DNA from: Actinoallomurus bryophytorum
Lineage (GTDB): Bacteria; Actinomycetota; Actinomycetes; Streptosporangiales; Streptosporangiaceae
DNA: 64,000 nt
Reading direction: 5' to 3'
NCBI RefSeq assembly: GCF_006716425.1
Contig: NZ_VFOZ01000001.1
Span: forward strand, 4,836,001 to 4,900,000
A program made the translations under genes and the position numbers. Under the pieces are notes generated by a model, which saw only the letters and a list, made by a program, of their open reading frames with translations, did not search any database and was not told the origin of the DNA. This document shows positions 25,177 through 33,922 of this stretch, piece after piece; within the stretch, counting starts at the first letter, position 1; every line of letters starts with the position of its first letter.

Positions 25177-25287
25177 ATGCGCGGAACGTTCATGTCCACA
25201 CAGAAAGGGATATTCGCCTACGCGGAGGACATGACACGCAGTGCGCACGTTGAACCTGGGGATTTTGGCGCATGTAGACGCCGGTAA
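25177..25287 (+). CDS. putative 36-aa leader peptide of the ribosomal protection gene
   Basis: A short ORF starts at ATG 25177 behind a strong GGGAGA site, reads MRGTFMSTQKGIFAYAEDMT and ends at 25287 in a different frame inside the resistance gene, overlapping it by 47 nt. The resistance gene has only a distant GGAGG (12 nt from its GTG). Leader peptides with attenuation or translational coupling are known for tet(M)-type genes and other ribosome-targeted resistance genes; here that role is inferred from position and the strength of the ribosome-binding site. Confidence 0.45.
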   Translation: MRGTFMSTQKGIFAYAEDMTRSAHVEPGDFGACRRR

Positions 25288-27232
25288 GACCAGCCTGACC
25301 GAGCGGCTGCTGTTCGCCGCCGGTGTCATCGACGAGATCGGCAGCGTCGATGACGGGAGTACCCAGACCGATTCTCTGGCGCTCGAACGGCAACGCGGCA
25401 TCACGATCAAGTCCGCCGTCGTGTCGTTCGTGGTCGGCGACGTCACGGTCAACCTCATCGACACGCCCGGTCACCCGGACTTCATCGCCGAGGTCGAACG
25501 CGCGCTCGGCGTGCTCGACGGTGCCGTGCTGGTGATCTCCGCGGTCGAGGGCGTGCAGGCGCAGACCCGTGTCCTGATGCGTACGCTGCGGCGGCTGCGC
25601 ATCCCCACGCTGATCTTCGTGAACAAGATCGACCGCGGTGGCGCCCGCTGTGACGCTGTACTCCGCGGCATCGCCGGGAGGCTGACGCCCGCGATCATCG
25701 CGATGGGTTCGGTGCGCGGCCTCGGCACCCACGGCGCGGCGTCCACGCCGTACGGCCCGGCCGACGCGGCGTTCACGACCGGGCTCGCCGACCTGCTCGC
25801 CGACCACGACGACGATCTCCTGGCCGCCTATGTGGACGACGGGACGGTCTCCTCCTCACGCCTGAGACGAGCGCTCGCGGCGCAGGTCGGGCGGGGTCTG
25901 GTGCATCCGGTGTATTTCGGATCGGCGATCACGGGCGCGGGCGTGGACGCGCTGACCGCCGGCATCGCGGAGCTGCTGCCCGCCGCCGAGGGCGACGCGT
26001 GCGCTCCCGTCTCGGGCACCGTCTTCAAGGTCGATCGCGGGCCGGCCGGGGAGAAGGTGGCTTATGTCCGCATGGTCACCGGGACCGTACGCGTACGGGA
26101 GCGATTGTGCTTCGGCACGGACGACGAGGCCAAGGTCACCGCGATCGACGTCTTCGACCGCGGCTCGGTCGTCCGGCGCCCGTCCGTCGAGGCGGGACGG
26201 ATCGGGATGCTCTGGGGACTCGCCGACGTACGGATCGGCGACACGATCGGGGCGTCGCCCGCCGCCGAGGCGGACCACCATTTCGCGCCGCCCACTCTGG
26301 AGACGGTCGTCGTCCCCCGCGACATGGCCGACAAGGGCAGGCTGCACGCCGCACTGGCCCGGCTCGCCGAGCAGGATCCGCTGATCGACCTGCGGCAGGA
26401 CGACATCCGCCAGGAGATCTCCGTCTCGCTCTACGGTGAGGTGCAGAAGGAGGTCATCCAGGCGACGCTGGCGAACGATTTCGGCGTCGATGCCGGATTC
26501 CGCGAGACGACGACCATCTGCGTCGAACGGCCGAACGGCTCCGGTGCGGCCTTCGAGGTGATCGACAAGGATCCCAACCCGTTTCTCGCCACGGTCGGGC
26601 TGCGCGTCGACCGGGCCGCCATCGGATCCGGTGTGCGGTTCCGGCTGGAAGCGGAGCTCGGGTCGCTGCCGTACTCCTTCGTCAAGGCGGTCGAGGAGAC
26701 CGTCCACGAGACGCTCCGGCAGGGAGTCCACGGCTGGCAGGTCACCGACTGCACCGTCACCATGACGCACTCGGGATACTGGCCGCGGCAGAGCCACTCC
26801 CATGGCACCTTCGACGGCAGCATGTCGAGCACCGCCGGTGACTTCCGCAACCTGACGCCCCTGGTCCTGATGGACGCGCTGCGGCGGGCGGGCACCACGG
26901 TGTACGAGCCGCTGCAGCGGTTCCGTCTGGAGATCCCCGGCGACACGTACGGCGCGTTGGTGCCGGTGCTGCTCGGGCTGCGCGCCGTGCCGCGCACCAC
27001 GGAGGTCGGCGGGTCGGTGTGCGTGGTGGAGGGGGAGATCCCGGCCGCGCGCGTCCACGACCTGGAGCGGAGGCTGCCGGCACTGACCCGCGGCGAGGGC
27101 CTGCTGGAGTGCGATTTCGACCGGTACGAGCCGGTGCGCGGCGTGGTTCCGTGCCGGCCGCGCACCGACCACAATCCGCTCGATCGCAAGGAGTACCTGC
27201 TGCGCGTCGAGCGGCGCGTCACCGGCGCCTGA
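25241..27232 (+). CDS. tetracycline-type ribosomal protection protein (EF-G-like GTPase)
   Basis: A 663-residue translational GTPase of the Tet(M)/Otr(A) ribosomal-protection group. G1 is LAHVDAGKTSLTERLL (residues 9-24), G2 contains ERQRGITIKSAVVSF, G3 is DTPGHPDF and G4 is NKID. The C-terminal half has TVTMTHSGYWPRQSHSHGTF and DFRNLTPLVLMDALRRAGTT, matching the loops that displace tetracycline. It binds the ribosome and releases the drug using GTP. The length and domain order suit the family (about 640-665). The GTG at 25241 lies within an overlapping leader ORF. It may also protect against other ribosome-targeting metabolites. No tetracycline biosynthetic genes are nearby. Confidence 0.92.
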   Translation: MRTLNLGILAHVDAGKTSLTERLLFAAGVIDEIGSVDDGSTQTDSLALERQRGITIKSAVVSFVVGDVTVNLIDTPGHPDFIAEVERALGVLDGAVLVISAVEGVQAQTRVLMRTLRRLRIPTLIFVNKIDRGGARCDAVLRGIAGRLTPAIIAMGSVRGLGTHGAASTPYGPADAAFTTGLADLLADHDDDLLAAYVDDGTVSSSRLRRALAAQVGRGLVHPVYFGSAITGAGVDALTAGIAELLPAAEGDACAPVSGTVFKVDRGPAGEKVAYVRMVTGTVRVRERLCFGTDDEAKVTAIDVFDRGSVVRRPSVEAGRIGMLWGLADVRIGDTIGASPAAEADHHFAPPTLETVVVPRDMADKGRLHAALARLAEQDPLIDLRQDDIRQEISVSLYGEVQKEVIQATLANDFGVDAGFRETTTICVERPNGSGAAFEVIDKDPNPFLATVGLRVDRAAIGSGVRFRLEAELGSLPYSFVKAVEETVHETLRQGVHGWQVTDCTVTMTHSGYWPRQSHSHGTFDGSMSSTAGDFRNLTPLVLMDALRRAGTTVYEPLQRFRLEIPGDTYGALVPVLLGLRAVPRTTEVGGSVCVVEGEIPAARVHDLERRLPALTRGEGLLECDFDRYEPVRGVVPCRPRTDHNPLDRKEYLLRVERRVTGA

Positions 27233-27242
27233 GCCGGTACGG

Positions 27243-29939
27243 TCAGCGGTCCGCGAGGTGCGGACCGGCCATGGAGGCCAGCTCGGTCCGGTTGGTGACG
27301 CCGAGCTTGGCGTAGACGTGGGAGAGATGCGTCTTGACCGTGCTGCGGCTCATGAACAGCCGCGCCCCGATGTCCGGATTGCTGAGTCCTTCGGCGGCCA
27401 GGCGCACGACATTCTGCTCGGTCGGGGTGAGGCTCGCCCACCCGCTCGACGGCCGGGCCCGCCTGCCACGGGCACGGCGCGCGTAGTCGACCGCCTCGCG
27501 CAGGCCGAGCGTACGGCCCTCTGCCCACGCGTCGTCGTACGCCGTGGTTCCCGCCCTCTCGCGCGATGAGGCGTCCGCGCCGGCCCGCGGACGGCCCATC
27601 TCCTCGCGGGCCCGGTCGCAGGCGCCGAGCAGCCGTGCCGCCTCGGTGTACGCATCGGACCGTGCGGCGAGTGCCGCCAGGGCCTCCAGCCCGTCGACGC
27701 AGGAGAACCACAGGCCGTGGCCGGCACGCAGGGCCAGTGCCTCATGGTGCAGGCCCTCGGCGCGTACGGGATCCGCCGATGCCACGAGGAGGGCACTCTG
27801 CTCGAGCGCGTCCGCCACCACCCGTGGCATCCCGATCCTCCGGGCCGCGGCCAGCGCCCGCTCGCACGCGGCGGTCGCCCGCTCCGGCTCGCCGGTGGCC
27901 CGCAGCGCCGCGGCGAGCCCGGTCAGCGTCTGGGGCGCCAGGTACGTCATGACGTCACCGTCGAGCCAGTTCGTCTCGCGTTCGAACCAGGTGACCGCCT
28001 CGCCGGGCCGGCCCGACCGTACGAGCAGCTCGCCCATGGCACGCCCCAGCCCGGGGACGAACGGCGGCGATTCGGCGCCCTCCACCAGCCGGATCATCGG
28101 GCCCAGGGCCGCACGCGCGTCATCGAGCCGGCCCGCGGCCAGCTCCACGGTGGCCAGCACGCTTCCGGCCGACCCGACGCGGTGGTGGTCGGCGAGCGGC
28201 CTGGCCGTACGCACGGCGTCGAGGGCGAGTTCGCGGGCGCCGGCGACGTCGCCGGTGTACAGCGCGCTGCACGCCATGAACCCGATCGCCGTCGAGGCGA
28301 CACCGCGGTCGGCCCGCCGCACGAGCCCCTCGACGGCGGCCCCCAGGAGGGCGGCGGCGTCCCCGTGCTCGTCGCGCATGTGCAGGATGATCCCCATCAG
28401 CGCGGTGGCACCGTCGGCCACGAAGCCGTCGCCGATCTCCCGCGCCTGCTCGCGCGCCGCCTCGGCCAGCGACCAGGCGGTCTCGAAGTCCAGGTAGAAC
28501 ACCCCGACCGCGCTGAGGAGACGGGCGAGGCACGCGCTGGACACGTCGCCGACCTCGGTGGCGATCTCGAGCGCGGCCTGCGACGCGTCGTACTCCAGCC
28601 CGACGGGATGGGTGGTGTCGGCGATGAGCGCCAGCCCGGTCAGCAACCGGGCCTGCAGCTCCGTACGGTCGTCCGCCCCACGGGCGATGGCACGGTGGAA
28701 CAGGGCGAGCCCCTCGTGGCCGCGCCCGTTCAGGTGCCACAGCCAGGGCAGGCCCGCCGCGAGCCGGCGGCCGTACTCGGGGTCCTCGGCCGCCAGGCCC
28801 CACTCGACGGCGGCACGGAGGTTCTCGCGCTCGGCGCCGATCCCGGCGCGCCAGGCGTCCTTGTCCCGCGTCAGCAGCGGCGCGGCCTCCTCGGTGAGGG
28901 CGAGGTACGTCGCGAGGTGCCGGTCGCGGACCTGGTCCGGCTCGCCGGAGGCGTCGAGCCGGGCCACGGCGTACGCCCGGATCGTCTCCAGCATCCGGTA
29001 ACGCGCCGTGCTGCCCTGGGTGTCCGCGACGACGAGTGACTTGTCGACCAGACGGCGCAGCCCGGCCGGTACCGCGGCCCGGTCGAGGCCGCCGAACGCG
29101 CACACGCCGCGTACCGCCTCCAGGGTCGCTCCGTCATGGAAGACCCCCAGCCGGCGGAACAGGACGCGGTCGGCCTCCTCCAGCAGGTCATGGCTCCAGG
29201 CCATCGACGCGGCGAGGGTCTGGTGGCGCGCCGCCACCCCGCGCGGGCCCTGGACGAGCAGCGAGAACCGGTCGTCCAGTCCCTGCAGGATCTCCTGGGC
29301 GGACAGCGTGCCGGACCACGCGGCGGCGAGCTCGATCGCCAGCGGGATGCCGTCCAGCCGGGCGCATGCCGTACGGACGGCGGCGCGTGCCTGGTCGGAC
29401 GCGGGGGAGTGCTCCGCCCGTTCGTGGAAGAGGGCGATCGCGTCCTGGCCGCTGAGCGGCGGCACGCGCCACACGACCTCGCCCGCGACACCCAGAGGTT
29501 CACGGCTCGTCGCCAGCACCGTCACTCCCGGACAGGTGCGTACGAGCTCGACCACCAGCTCCGCCGCCGCGGCGACGACATGCTCGCAGTTGTCCAGGCA
29601 CAGGAGCATCCGGCGGTCCCCGAGCTGGCGTGCGAGCGAGGAGGCCGCGCCCTGGTCCGTGGCCAGGAGGACGCCGGCCGCGCTCGCCAGCAGCTCGGGT
29701 ACGACCAGCGGGTCGGCGGTGCCGGTCAGGTCGGCCCACCAGACCCCGTCGGGCCGGTGCGCGGCCGCCCGCCTGGCGGCCTCGGCCGCCAGCCGGGTCT
29801 TGCCGCAGCCACCCGGGCCGACGACGGTGACCAGCCGCGCGTCGCGCAGCGCGCCGGCGATCGCGTCGAGCTCCGCCTCGCGGCCGATGAAGCTGGTCAG
29901 CGGCGCCGGGAGATTGTGGTGAGCCTGATCGGAGGACAT
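27243..29939 (-). CDS. large LuxR-family regulator with NB-ARC-like ATPase and TPR region
   Basis: An 898-residue regulator. An AAA/NB-ARC-type domain lies at the N-terminus: Walker A VGPGGCGKTRLAAEA (about residues 41-55), Walker B MLLCLDNCEH and the sensor ATSREPLG. Helical repeats resembling TPRs fill residues 360-800. The C-terminus is a LuxR helix-turn-helix (LTPTEQNVVRLAAEGLSNPD then SRSTVKTHLSHVYAKLGV). Such proteins integrate a ligand signal with nucleotide state. It is divergent from a RibD-like reductase gene with a 22-bp palindrome between them, so autoregulation and control of the reductase are likely. Confidence 0.92.
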   Translation of the reverse strand: MSSDQAHHNLPAPLTSFIGREAELDAIAGALRDARLVTVVGPGGCGKTRLAAEAARRAAAHRPDGVWWADLTGTADPLVVPELLASAAGVLLATDQGAASSLARQLGDRRMLLCLDNCEHVVAAAAELVVELVRTCPGVTVLATSREPLGVAGEVVWRVPPLSGQDAIALFHERAEHSPASDQARAAVRTACARLDGIPLAIELAAAWSGTLSAQEILQGLDDRFSLLVQGPRGVAARHQTLAASMAWSHDLLEEADRVLFRRLGVFHDGATLEAVRGVCAFGGLDRAAVPAGLRRLVDKSLVVADTQGSTARYRMLETIRAYAVARLDASGEPDQVRDRHLATYLALTEEAAPLLTRDKDAWRAGIGAERENLRAAVEWGLAAEDPEYGRRLAAGLPWLWHLNGRGHEGLALFHRAIARGADDRTELQARLLTGLALIADTTHPVGLEYDASQAALEIATEVGDVSSACLARLLSAVGVFYLDFETAWSLAEAAREQAREIGDGFVADGATALMGIILHMRDEHGDAAALLGAAVEGLVRRADRGVASTAIGFMACSALYTGDVAGARELALDAVRTARPLADHHRVGSAGSVLATVELAAGRLDDARAALGPMIRLVEGAESPPFVPGLGRAMGELLVRSGRPGEAVTWFERETNWLDGDVMTYLAPQTLTGLAAALRATGEPERATAACERALAAARRIGMPRVVADALEQSALLVASADPVRAEGLHHEALALRAGHGLWFSCVDGLEALAALAARSDAYTEAARLLGACDRAREEMGRPRAGADASSRERAGTTAYDDAWAEGRTLGLREAVDYARRARGRRARPSSGWASLTPTEQNVVRLAAEGLSNPDIGARLFMSRSTVKTHLSHVYAKLGVTNRTELASMAGPHLADR

Positions 29940-29983
29940 CGCGGCTCAGTCTGCCAGCAAGGGGTCGGCCAGGGGCGAAGCCG

Positions 29984-30005
29984 ACATCGGCCGGCTGGCC
30001 GATGT
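29984..30005. promoter_or_regulatory. 22-bp palindrome between LuxR regulator and reductase
   Basis: ACATCGGCC (29984-29992) and GGCCGATGT (29997-30005) are perfect 9-bp inverted half-sites with a 4-bp spacer in the divergent intergenic region. This is a candidate binding site for the adjacent LuxR-type regulator, or for another dimeric factor. Confidence 0.55.
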
Positions 30006-30058
30006 TCCGCGGCGCCGCAGGCCCGAGTCTGGGGGCAACGACGAAAAAGGAGATCGAA

Positions 30059-30646
30059 ATGAACAAGGTCATCGCCAACATGTCGATGTCGCTGGACGGA
30101 TTCATCGCCGACACCGCCGACGGGATCGACCAGCTGTTCGGCTGGATGGGCAGCGGGGACGTCGAGGTCCCCACCGCGGTGGACTGGGCGACGTTCCGGG
30201 TGTCGCCGGCCAGCGCGGACTACATGAGTGAGGCCATGGCCGGAGTGGGCGCGCTGATCGCCGGCCGTCACCTGTTCGACATCACGCAGGGCTGGGGCGG
30301 CACGCACCCGCTGGGCGTCCCGATCATCGTGGTCACCCACGAGCCGCCCGCCGACTGGCCGCACACCGAGACCTTCACCTTCGCCGACTCGGTGGAGACC
30401 GCGGTGGAACTCGCCAGGAAGGCCGCCGGTGACAAGAACGTCGTGGTCGCCAGCTCGAAGATCGCCCAGCAGTGCCTGGACGCCGGTCTGCTCGACGCCA
30501 TCAACGTCGACCTCGTACCGGTCCTGCTCGGCACCGGGATCCGCTGGTTCGAGAACCTCGCGAAGGCGCCGGTCCGGCTGGAGGGCCCGGCCGTCGTCGA
30601 GGGCAACGGGGTGACCCACCTGGCGTACACGGTCCACAAGGCCTGA
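30059..30646 (+). CDS. RibD C-terminal / dihydrofolate-reductase-like family protein
   Basis: A 195-residue protein with the RibD/DHFR-like fold: MNKVIANMSMSLDGFIADTA at the N-terminus, VGALIAGRHLFDI in the middle, and VVVASSKIAQQCLDAGLLDA followed by INVDLVPVLLGTGIRWF, the family's nicotinamide-binding C-terminal block. Actinobacteria carry many such paralogues with unknown substrates; a true folate or riboflavin role is not indicated. AAAAGGAGAT precedes ATG 30059. It is divergent from, and probably controlled by, the LuxR-type regulator. Confidence 0.9.
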   Translation: MNKVIANMSMSLDGFIADTADGIDQLFGWMGSGDVEVPTAVDWATFRVSPASADYMSEAMAGVGALIAGRHLFDITQGWGGTHPLGVPIIVVTHEPPADWPHTETFTFADSVETAVELARKAAGDKNVVVASSKIAQQCLDAGLLDAINVDLVPVLLGTGIRWFENLAKAPVRLEGPAVVEGNGVTHLAYTVHKA

Positions 30647-30681
30647 GGCCGTCCCCCGTACCGGCTGCCGCCGCCGGTGCC

Positions 30682-30718
30682 CGGAAGGCCTGGCCGCGTC
30701 CCGCGTCCGGGCCTTCCG
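30682..30718. terminator. bidirectional stem-loop terminator
   Basis: CGGAAGGCC (30682-30690) and GGCCTTCCG (30710-30718) are perfect inverted arms with a 19-nt loop between the convergent reductase and glgC genes; it ends immediately before the glgC stop. Confidence 0.6.
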
Positions 30719-30719
30719 A

Positions 30720-31955
30720 TCAGCCCTCGATGATCTGGTTCTTCTCGATCACCCGGACGCCGGTCGGGGTGATCGTGAAGCGTTCCCGGTCCTGCTCGAG
30801 GTCGACGCCGATCCGGGCGCCGTCGGGGACCACGACGTTCTTGTCGATGATCGCGTGTCGGACGACGGCGCCGTGCCCGATGCGTACGCCGTCCATGAGG
30901 ACCGAGTCGCAGACCGCGGCGCCGGAGTCCAGGTGGACGCCGGGGGACAGGATGGAGCGCTCGGCGGTGCCCCCGGACAGGATCGCGCCGGGGGAGACCA
31001 TCGAGTCGGTCGCGTACCCGCGCCGCCCTTCCTCGTTGAAGACGAACTTGGCCGGCGGCAGCGGGTCGTGCCCCGTGTAGATCGGCCACTGCCGGTTGTA
31101 GAGGTTGAAGATCGGGTGCACGGAGATGAGGTCCATGTGCGCCTCGTAGAAGGCGTCCAGCGTGCCGACGTCGCGCCAGTAGCCGCGGTCGCGGTCGGTG
31201 GAGCCGGGCACCAGGTTGTCGGCGAAGTCGTAGACGTTCGCCTTTCCGGCGCTGACCAGCTTGGGGATGATGTCCCCGCCGACGTCGTGCCGGCTCGACG
31301 TGTCGGCCGCGTCCTGTCTCACGATGTCGACGAGCACGCGGCGGTCGAAGACGTAGTTGCCCATCGACGCGTAGATCTGGTCGGGCGCGTCCGGCAGCCC
31401 CGCCGCGTCTTTCGGCTTCTCGCGGAACGCCGAGACGCTGATGCCGTCCGGGCCTGTCTCGATGACACCGAACTGGTCGGCGAGGGCCAGGGGCTGGCGG
31501 ATCGCCGCGATGGTGACGCCGGCGCCGGACTGCACGTGCTGGTCGACCATCTGCCGCGGGTCCATGCGGTAGATGTGGTCCGCGCCGAAGACCACGACGT
31601 GGTCGGGGCCCTCGTCCTCGATCAGATTGAGGTTCTGCAGGATGGCGTCGGCCGAGCCGGCGAACCAGTGCGGGCCCAGGCGCTGCTGGGCCGGAACGGG
31701 CGTGACGTAGTTGCCGAGCAGCGTCGACATGCGCCACGTACGGGAGACGTGGCGGTCGAGGCTGTGGCTCTTGTACTGCGTCAGCACCACGATCTTGAGG
31801 TAGCCGGCGTTGGCGAGATTGGAGAGCACGAAGTCGATGAGCCGGTACATGCCACCGAAGGGCACGGCCGGTTTGGCGCGGTCGGCCGTGAGCGGCAGGA
31901 GTCGCTTGCCCTCGCCACCGGCCAGCACCATCGACAGGACCTGAGGCGTCGCCAT
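30720..31955 (-). CDS. glgC: glucose-1-phosphate adenylyltransferase
   Basis: A 411-residue ADP-glucose pyrophosphorylase. The nucleotidyltransferase motif is [20 protein letters not shown] (about residues 11-30), with [27 protein letters not shown] (metal-binding Asp) and [19 protein letters not shown]. The C-terminal left-handed beta-helix includes [18 protein letters not shown]. It makes ADP-glucose from ATP and glucose-1-phosphate for glycogen and, in actinobacteria, maltose-1-phosphate synthesis. It is divergent from glgA, the same arrangement as Rv1213/Rv1212c of Mycobacterium tuberculosis. Confidence 0.97.
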   Translation of the reverse strand: MATPQVLSMVLAGGEGKRLLPLTADRAKPAVPFGGMYRLIDFVLSNLANAGYLKIVVLTQYKSHSLDRHVSRTWRMSTLLGNYVTPVPAQQRLGPHWFAGSADAILQNLNLIEDEGPDHVVVFGADHIYRMDPRQMVDQHVQSGAGVTIAAIRQPLALADQFGVIETGPDGISVSAFREKPKDAAGLPDAPDQIYASMGNYVFDRRVLVDIVRQDAADTSSRHDVGGDIIPKLVSAGKANVYDFADNLVPGSTDRDRGYWRDVGTLDAFYEAHMDLISVHPIFNLYNRQWPIYTGHDPLPPAKFVFNEEGRRGYATDSMVSPGAILSGGTAERSILSPGVHLDSGAAVCDSVLMDGVRIGHGAVVRHAIIDKNVVVPDGARIGVDLEQDRERFTITPTGVRVIEKNQIIEG

Positions 31956-31993
31956 GACGTGACGATAGCCGCTAGAGTGACCCCAGGAACAGA

Positions 31994-32010
31994 CGAAACG
32001 GGATGTTTCG
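31994..32010. promoter_or_regulatory. inverted repeat in the glgC-glgA intergenic region
   Basis: CGAAAC (31994-31999) and GTTTCG (32005-32010) form a 6-bp dyad with a 5-nt spacer, 15 nt before the glgA start. It could be an operator serving both genes or a 5'-UTR hairpin. Confidence 0.35.
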
Positions 32011-32025
32011 CTCTACGCTACGAAC

Positions 32026-33201
32026 ATGCGCGTTGATCTGCTCAGCCGTGAGTACCCACCCGAGGTCTACGGCGGGGCGGGGGTCCACGTGGAGTACCTC
32101 GCCCGCGAGCTGCGCGCGATCTGCGACGTCCGCGTACACGCCTTCGGCGCCGAGCGGGGCGAGCCGGGCGTGGCCGGCTACCGCGTACCCGGCGGCCTGG
32201 AGACGGCGAACGCCGCGCTGCAGGTGCTGGGCGTCGACCTGGAGATGGCCGCCGCGTGCGCGGGGGCGGACCTCGTGCACAGCCACACCTGGTACGCCAA
32301 CCTGGCCGGGCACGTCGCCAAACTGCTGCACGGCATCCCGCACGTGGTCACGACGCACAGTCTCGAGCCGCTGCGGCCGTGGAAGGCCGAACAGCTGGGC
32401 GGCGGCTACGCCATCTCCTCCTGGGCCGAGCGCACCGCGATCCTGGCGGCCGACGCCGTCGTCTCCGTGTCCGAGGGCATGCGCCGCGACGTGCTCGCCT
32501 GCTATCCCGAGGTCGACCCGTCACGCGTGACGGTCCTGCACAACGGGATCGACACGGTGGAGTACGCGCCCGACCACGGCACCGACGTGCTCACCCGCTT
32601 CGGCGTCGACCCGGACCGCCCGTCCGTGGTGTTCGTGGGGCGGATCACGCGTCAGAAGGGGCTGCCCTATCTCCTGCGGGCGGCTCGGTCGTTCGACCCC
32701 GCGGTGCAGCTCGTGCTGTGCGCCGGGGCGCCGGACACGCCGGAGATCGCCGCCGAGGTCAAGGAACTGGTCGACGGGCTGCGGCGCGAACGCGACGGCG
32801 TCATCTGGATCGCGCAGATGCTGCCGCGCCCCGAGGTCGTCCAGCTGCTGAGCCATGCGGCCGTCTTCGTGTGCCCGTCGATCTACGAGCCGATGGGAAT
32901 CGTCAACCTGGAGGCGATGGCCTGCGAGGCCCCGGTCGTGGCGACGGCCACCGGAGGCATCCCCGAGGTGGTCGCGGACGGCGAGACGGGCCTGCTGGTG
33001 CCGGTGGAGCAGCTCGCCGACGGCACCCCGGTCGATCCTGGCCGTTTCGTCGCCGACCTGGCCGAACGGATCACCGCCCTGATCGCCGACCCGTCCCGAG
33101 CGACCACGATGGGCCTAGCCGGGCGGCAGCGTACGGTCGACCACTTCTCCTGGCCACGAATCGCCGCCCGCACCCGCGACCTGTACGGGAGCCTCCTCTG
33201 A
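32026..33201 (+). CDS. glgA: GlgA/GlgM-type glycosyltransferase using ADP-glucose
   Basis: A 391-residue GT4-type enzyme annotated as glycogen synthase in actinobacteria. It starts MRVDLLSREYPPEVYGGAGV, with the donor-loop YGGAGVHVEYLA, LHNGIDTVEYAP and the E-x7-E motif in PSIYEPMGIVNLEAMACEAP (about residues 285-304). The Mycobacterium orthologue (GlgM, Rv1212c) makes alpha-maltose-1-phosphate from ADP-glucose and glucose-1-phosphate for the GlgE pathway, so this may be GlgM rather than a chain-elongating synthase. Its length is closer to GlgM than to the 480-residue classical GlgA. It is divergent from glgC, its ADP-glucose supplier. Confidence 0.92.
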   Translation: MRVDLLSREYPPEVYGGAGVHVEYLARELRAICDVRVHAFGAERGEPGVAGYRVPGGLETANAALQVLGVDLEMAAACAGADLVHSHTWYANLAGHVAKLLHGIPHVVTTHSLEPLRPWKAEQLGGGYAISSWAERTAILAADAVVSVSEGMRRDVLACYPEVDPSRVTVLHNGIDTVEYAPDHGTDVLTRFGVDPDRPSVVFVGRITRQKGLPYLLRAARSFDPAVQLVLCAGAPDTPEIAAEVKELVDGLRRERDGVIWIAQMLPRPEVVQLLSHAAVFVCPSIYEPMGIVNLEAMACEAPVVATATGGIPEVVADGETGLLVPVEQLADGTPVDPGRFVADLAERITALIADPSRATTMGLAGRQRTVDHFSWPRIAARTRDLYGSLL

Positions 33202-33214
33202 ACCAAGCCGCCCC

Positions 33215-33262
33215 CGTGGTGGTCCCCGCCCGTGGTGGTCCCCGCCCGTGGTGGTCCCCGCC
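33215..33262 (+). repeat. three perfect 16-bp tandem repeats
   Basis: The unit CGTGGTGGTCCCCGCC occurs three times head to tail (33215-33230, 33231-33246, 33247-33262), starting 14 nt after the glgA stop codon. It has no obvious coding role and could form a G-rich structure or mark slippage. The rest of 33263-33420 shows no gene. Confidence 0.85.
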
Positions 33263-33420
33263 CGCCCTGGGGGCGCCAGCCCACTCCTATCCTTCTGGCC
33301 TGCGTATTTCCGTGGCAAGAGGGCGCTGAGGCTGTGGAAAACCTGGCTGGCCTAGCGTGCACCGGCACGTGAGTCGATCCTCTTCCCCTGTGACACACGT
33401 CACCCACTCCTTTGCGGAAT

Positions 33421-33470
33421 TGATTGACCGGGCGACCAGTTACAACCAAATGATTGACCGTCCGGCCAGT
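33421..33470. promoter_or_regulatory. paired direct repeats, candidate TetR operators
   Basis: Two 20-bp direct repeats (33421-33440 and 33451-33470) share TGATTGACCG at the start and CCAGT at the end, with three mismatches. Each contains an imperfect TGACCG-NN-CGGTCA palindrome. They sit 30 bp apart, just before the SPW gene and upstream of a TetR gene, which is their likely reader. Confidence 0.5.
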
Positions 33471-33494
33471 CAAGTGAGATGGAGGTGGGCATTC

Positions 33495-33854
33495 ATGAAA
33501 GCCTGGACTCGATGGCAGGACTGGGTGGCGTTGGTCGCTGGGCTGTACGCGGCCCTATCCCCGATCTGGGTCAGCACCACGCACGAAGGCGGCGCCGTCG
33601 CCTCGCTGATCATTCTCGGCGTGCTCCTCGTGGTCATGAGCCTCGCCTCCCTCGCCCGGCCGGCCCTCAGCGCGGCTCCCTACCTGGCCGCTCTCTGGGG
33701 CGTGCTCCTCTTCGTCGCCCCCTGGGTGATCTCCTACACCGGCCTCAGCGGCGCGGCGTGGACCTCCTGGATCGTCGGCGTCGTCGCCGTGCTGGCGGGC
33801 CTCAGTGTCAGCCTCACCGGCGACCTGGTGCATCGCCGGGCCATCCCGCACTGA
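33495..33854 (+). CDS. SPW-repeat family membrane protein
   Basis: A 119-residue protein with four hydrophobic helices starting MKAWTRWQDWVALVAGLYAA. The two family signatures are SPIW in LYAALSPIWVS and the second, APWVISYTG, in the later half, so the protein is an internal duplication. SPW-repeat proteins are small membrane proteins of unknown function. GGAGGTG precedes ATG 33495. It is followed by a strong hairpin and then a TetR regulator, and preceded by paired TetR-like operators. Confidence 0.85.
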   Translation: MKAWTRWQDWVALVAGLYAALSPIWVSTTHEGGAVASLIILGVLLVVMSLASLARPALSAAPYLAALWGVLLFVAPWVISYTGLSGAAWTSWIVGVVAVLAGLSVSLTGDLVHRRAIPH

Positions 33855-33870
33855 CGAACCGTAGGCTGAC

Positions 33871-33899
33871 GAGGGGCCGGGCAGGCAGCCCGGCCCCTC
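33871..33899 (+). terminator. stem-loop terminator
   Basis: GAGGGGCCGGGC (33871-33882) and GCCCGGCCCCTC (33888-33899) form a perfect 12-bp stem with a 5-nt loop, 16 nt after the SPW stop codon and 23 nt before the TetR start. It would end most SPW transcripts or reduce read-through into the regulator. Confidence 0.75.
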
Positions 33900-33922
33900 G
33901 GCGCGTCGCGAAAGAGGGATCC

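Noticed and set aside
25241-27232. Second elongation factor G
   Set aside because: The C-terminal loops and length match tetracycline ribosomal protection proteins rather than EF-G, although both share the GTPase fold.
26431-27711. Long open frames antisense to the ribosomal protection gene
   Set aside because: They arise from third-position GC bias opposite a clear EF-G-like gene and have no domain signal or ribosome-binding site.
33215-33262. Possible CRISPR array
   Set aside because: The three units are directly tandem without spacers and only 16 bp long, so this is a simple tandem repeat.
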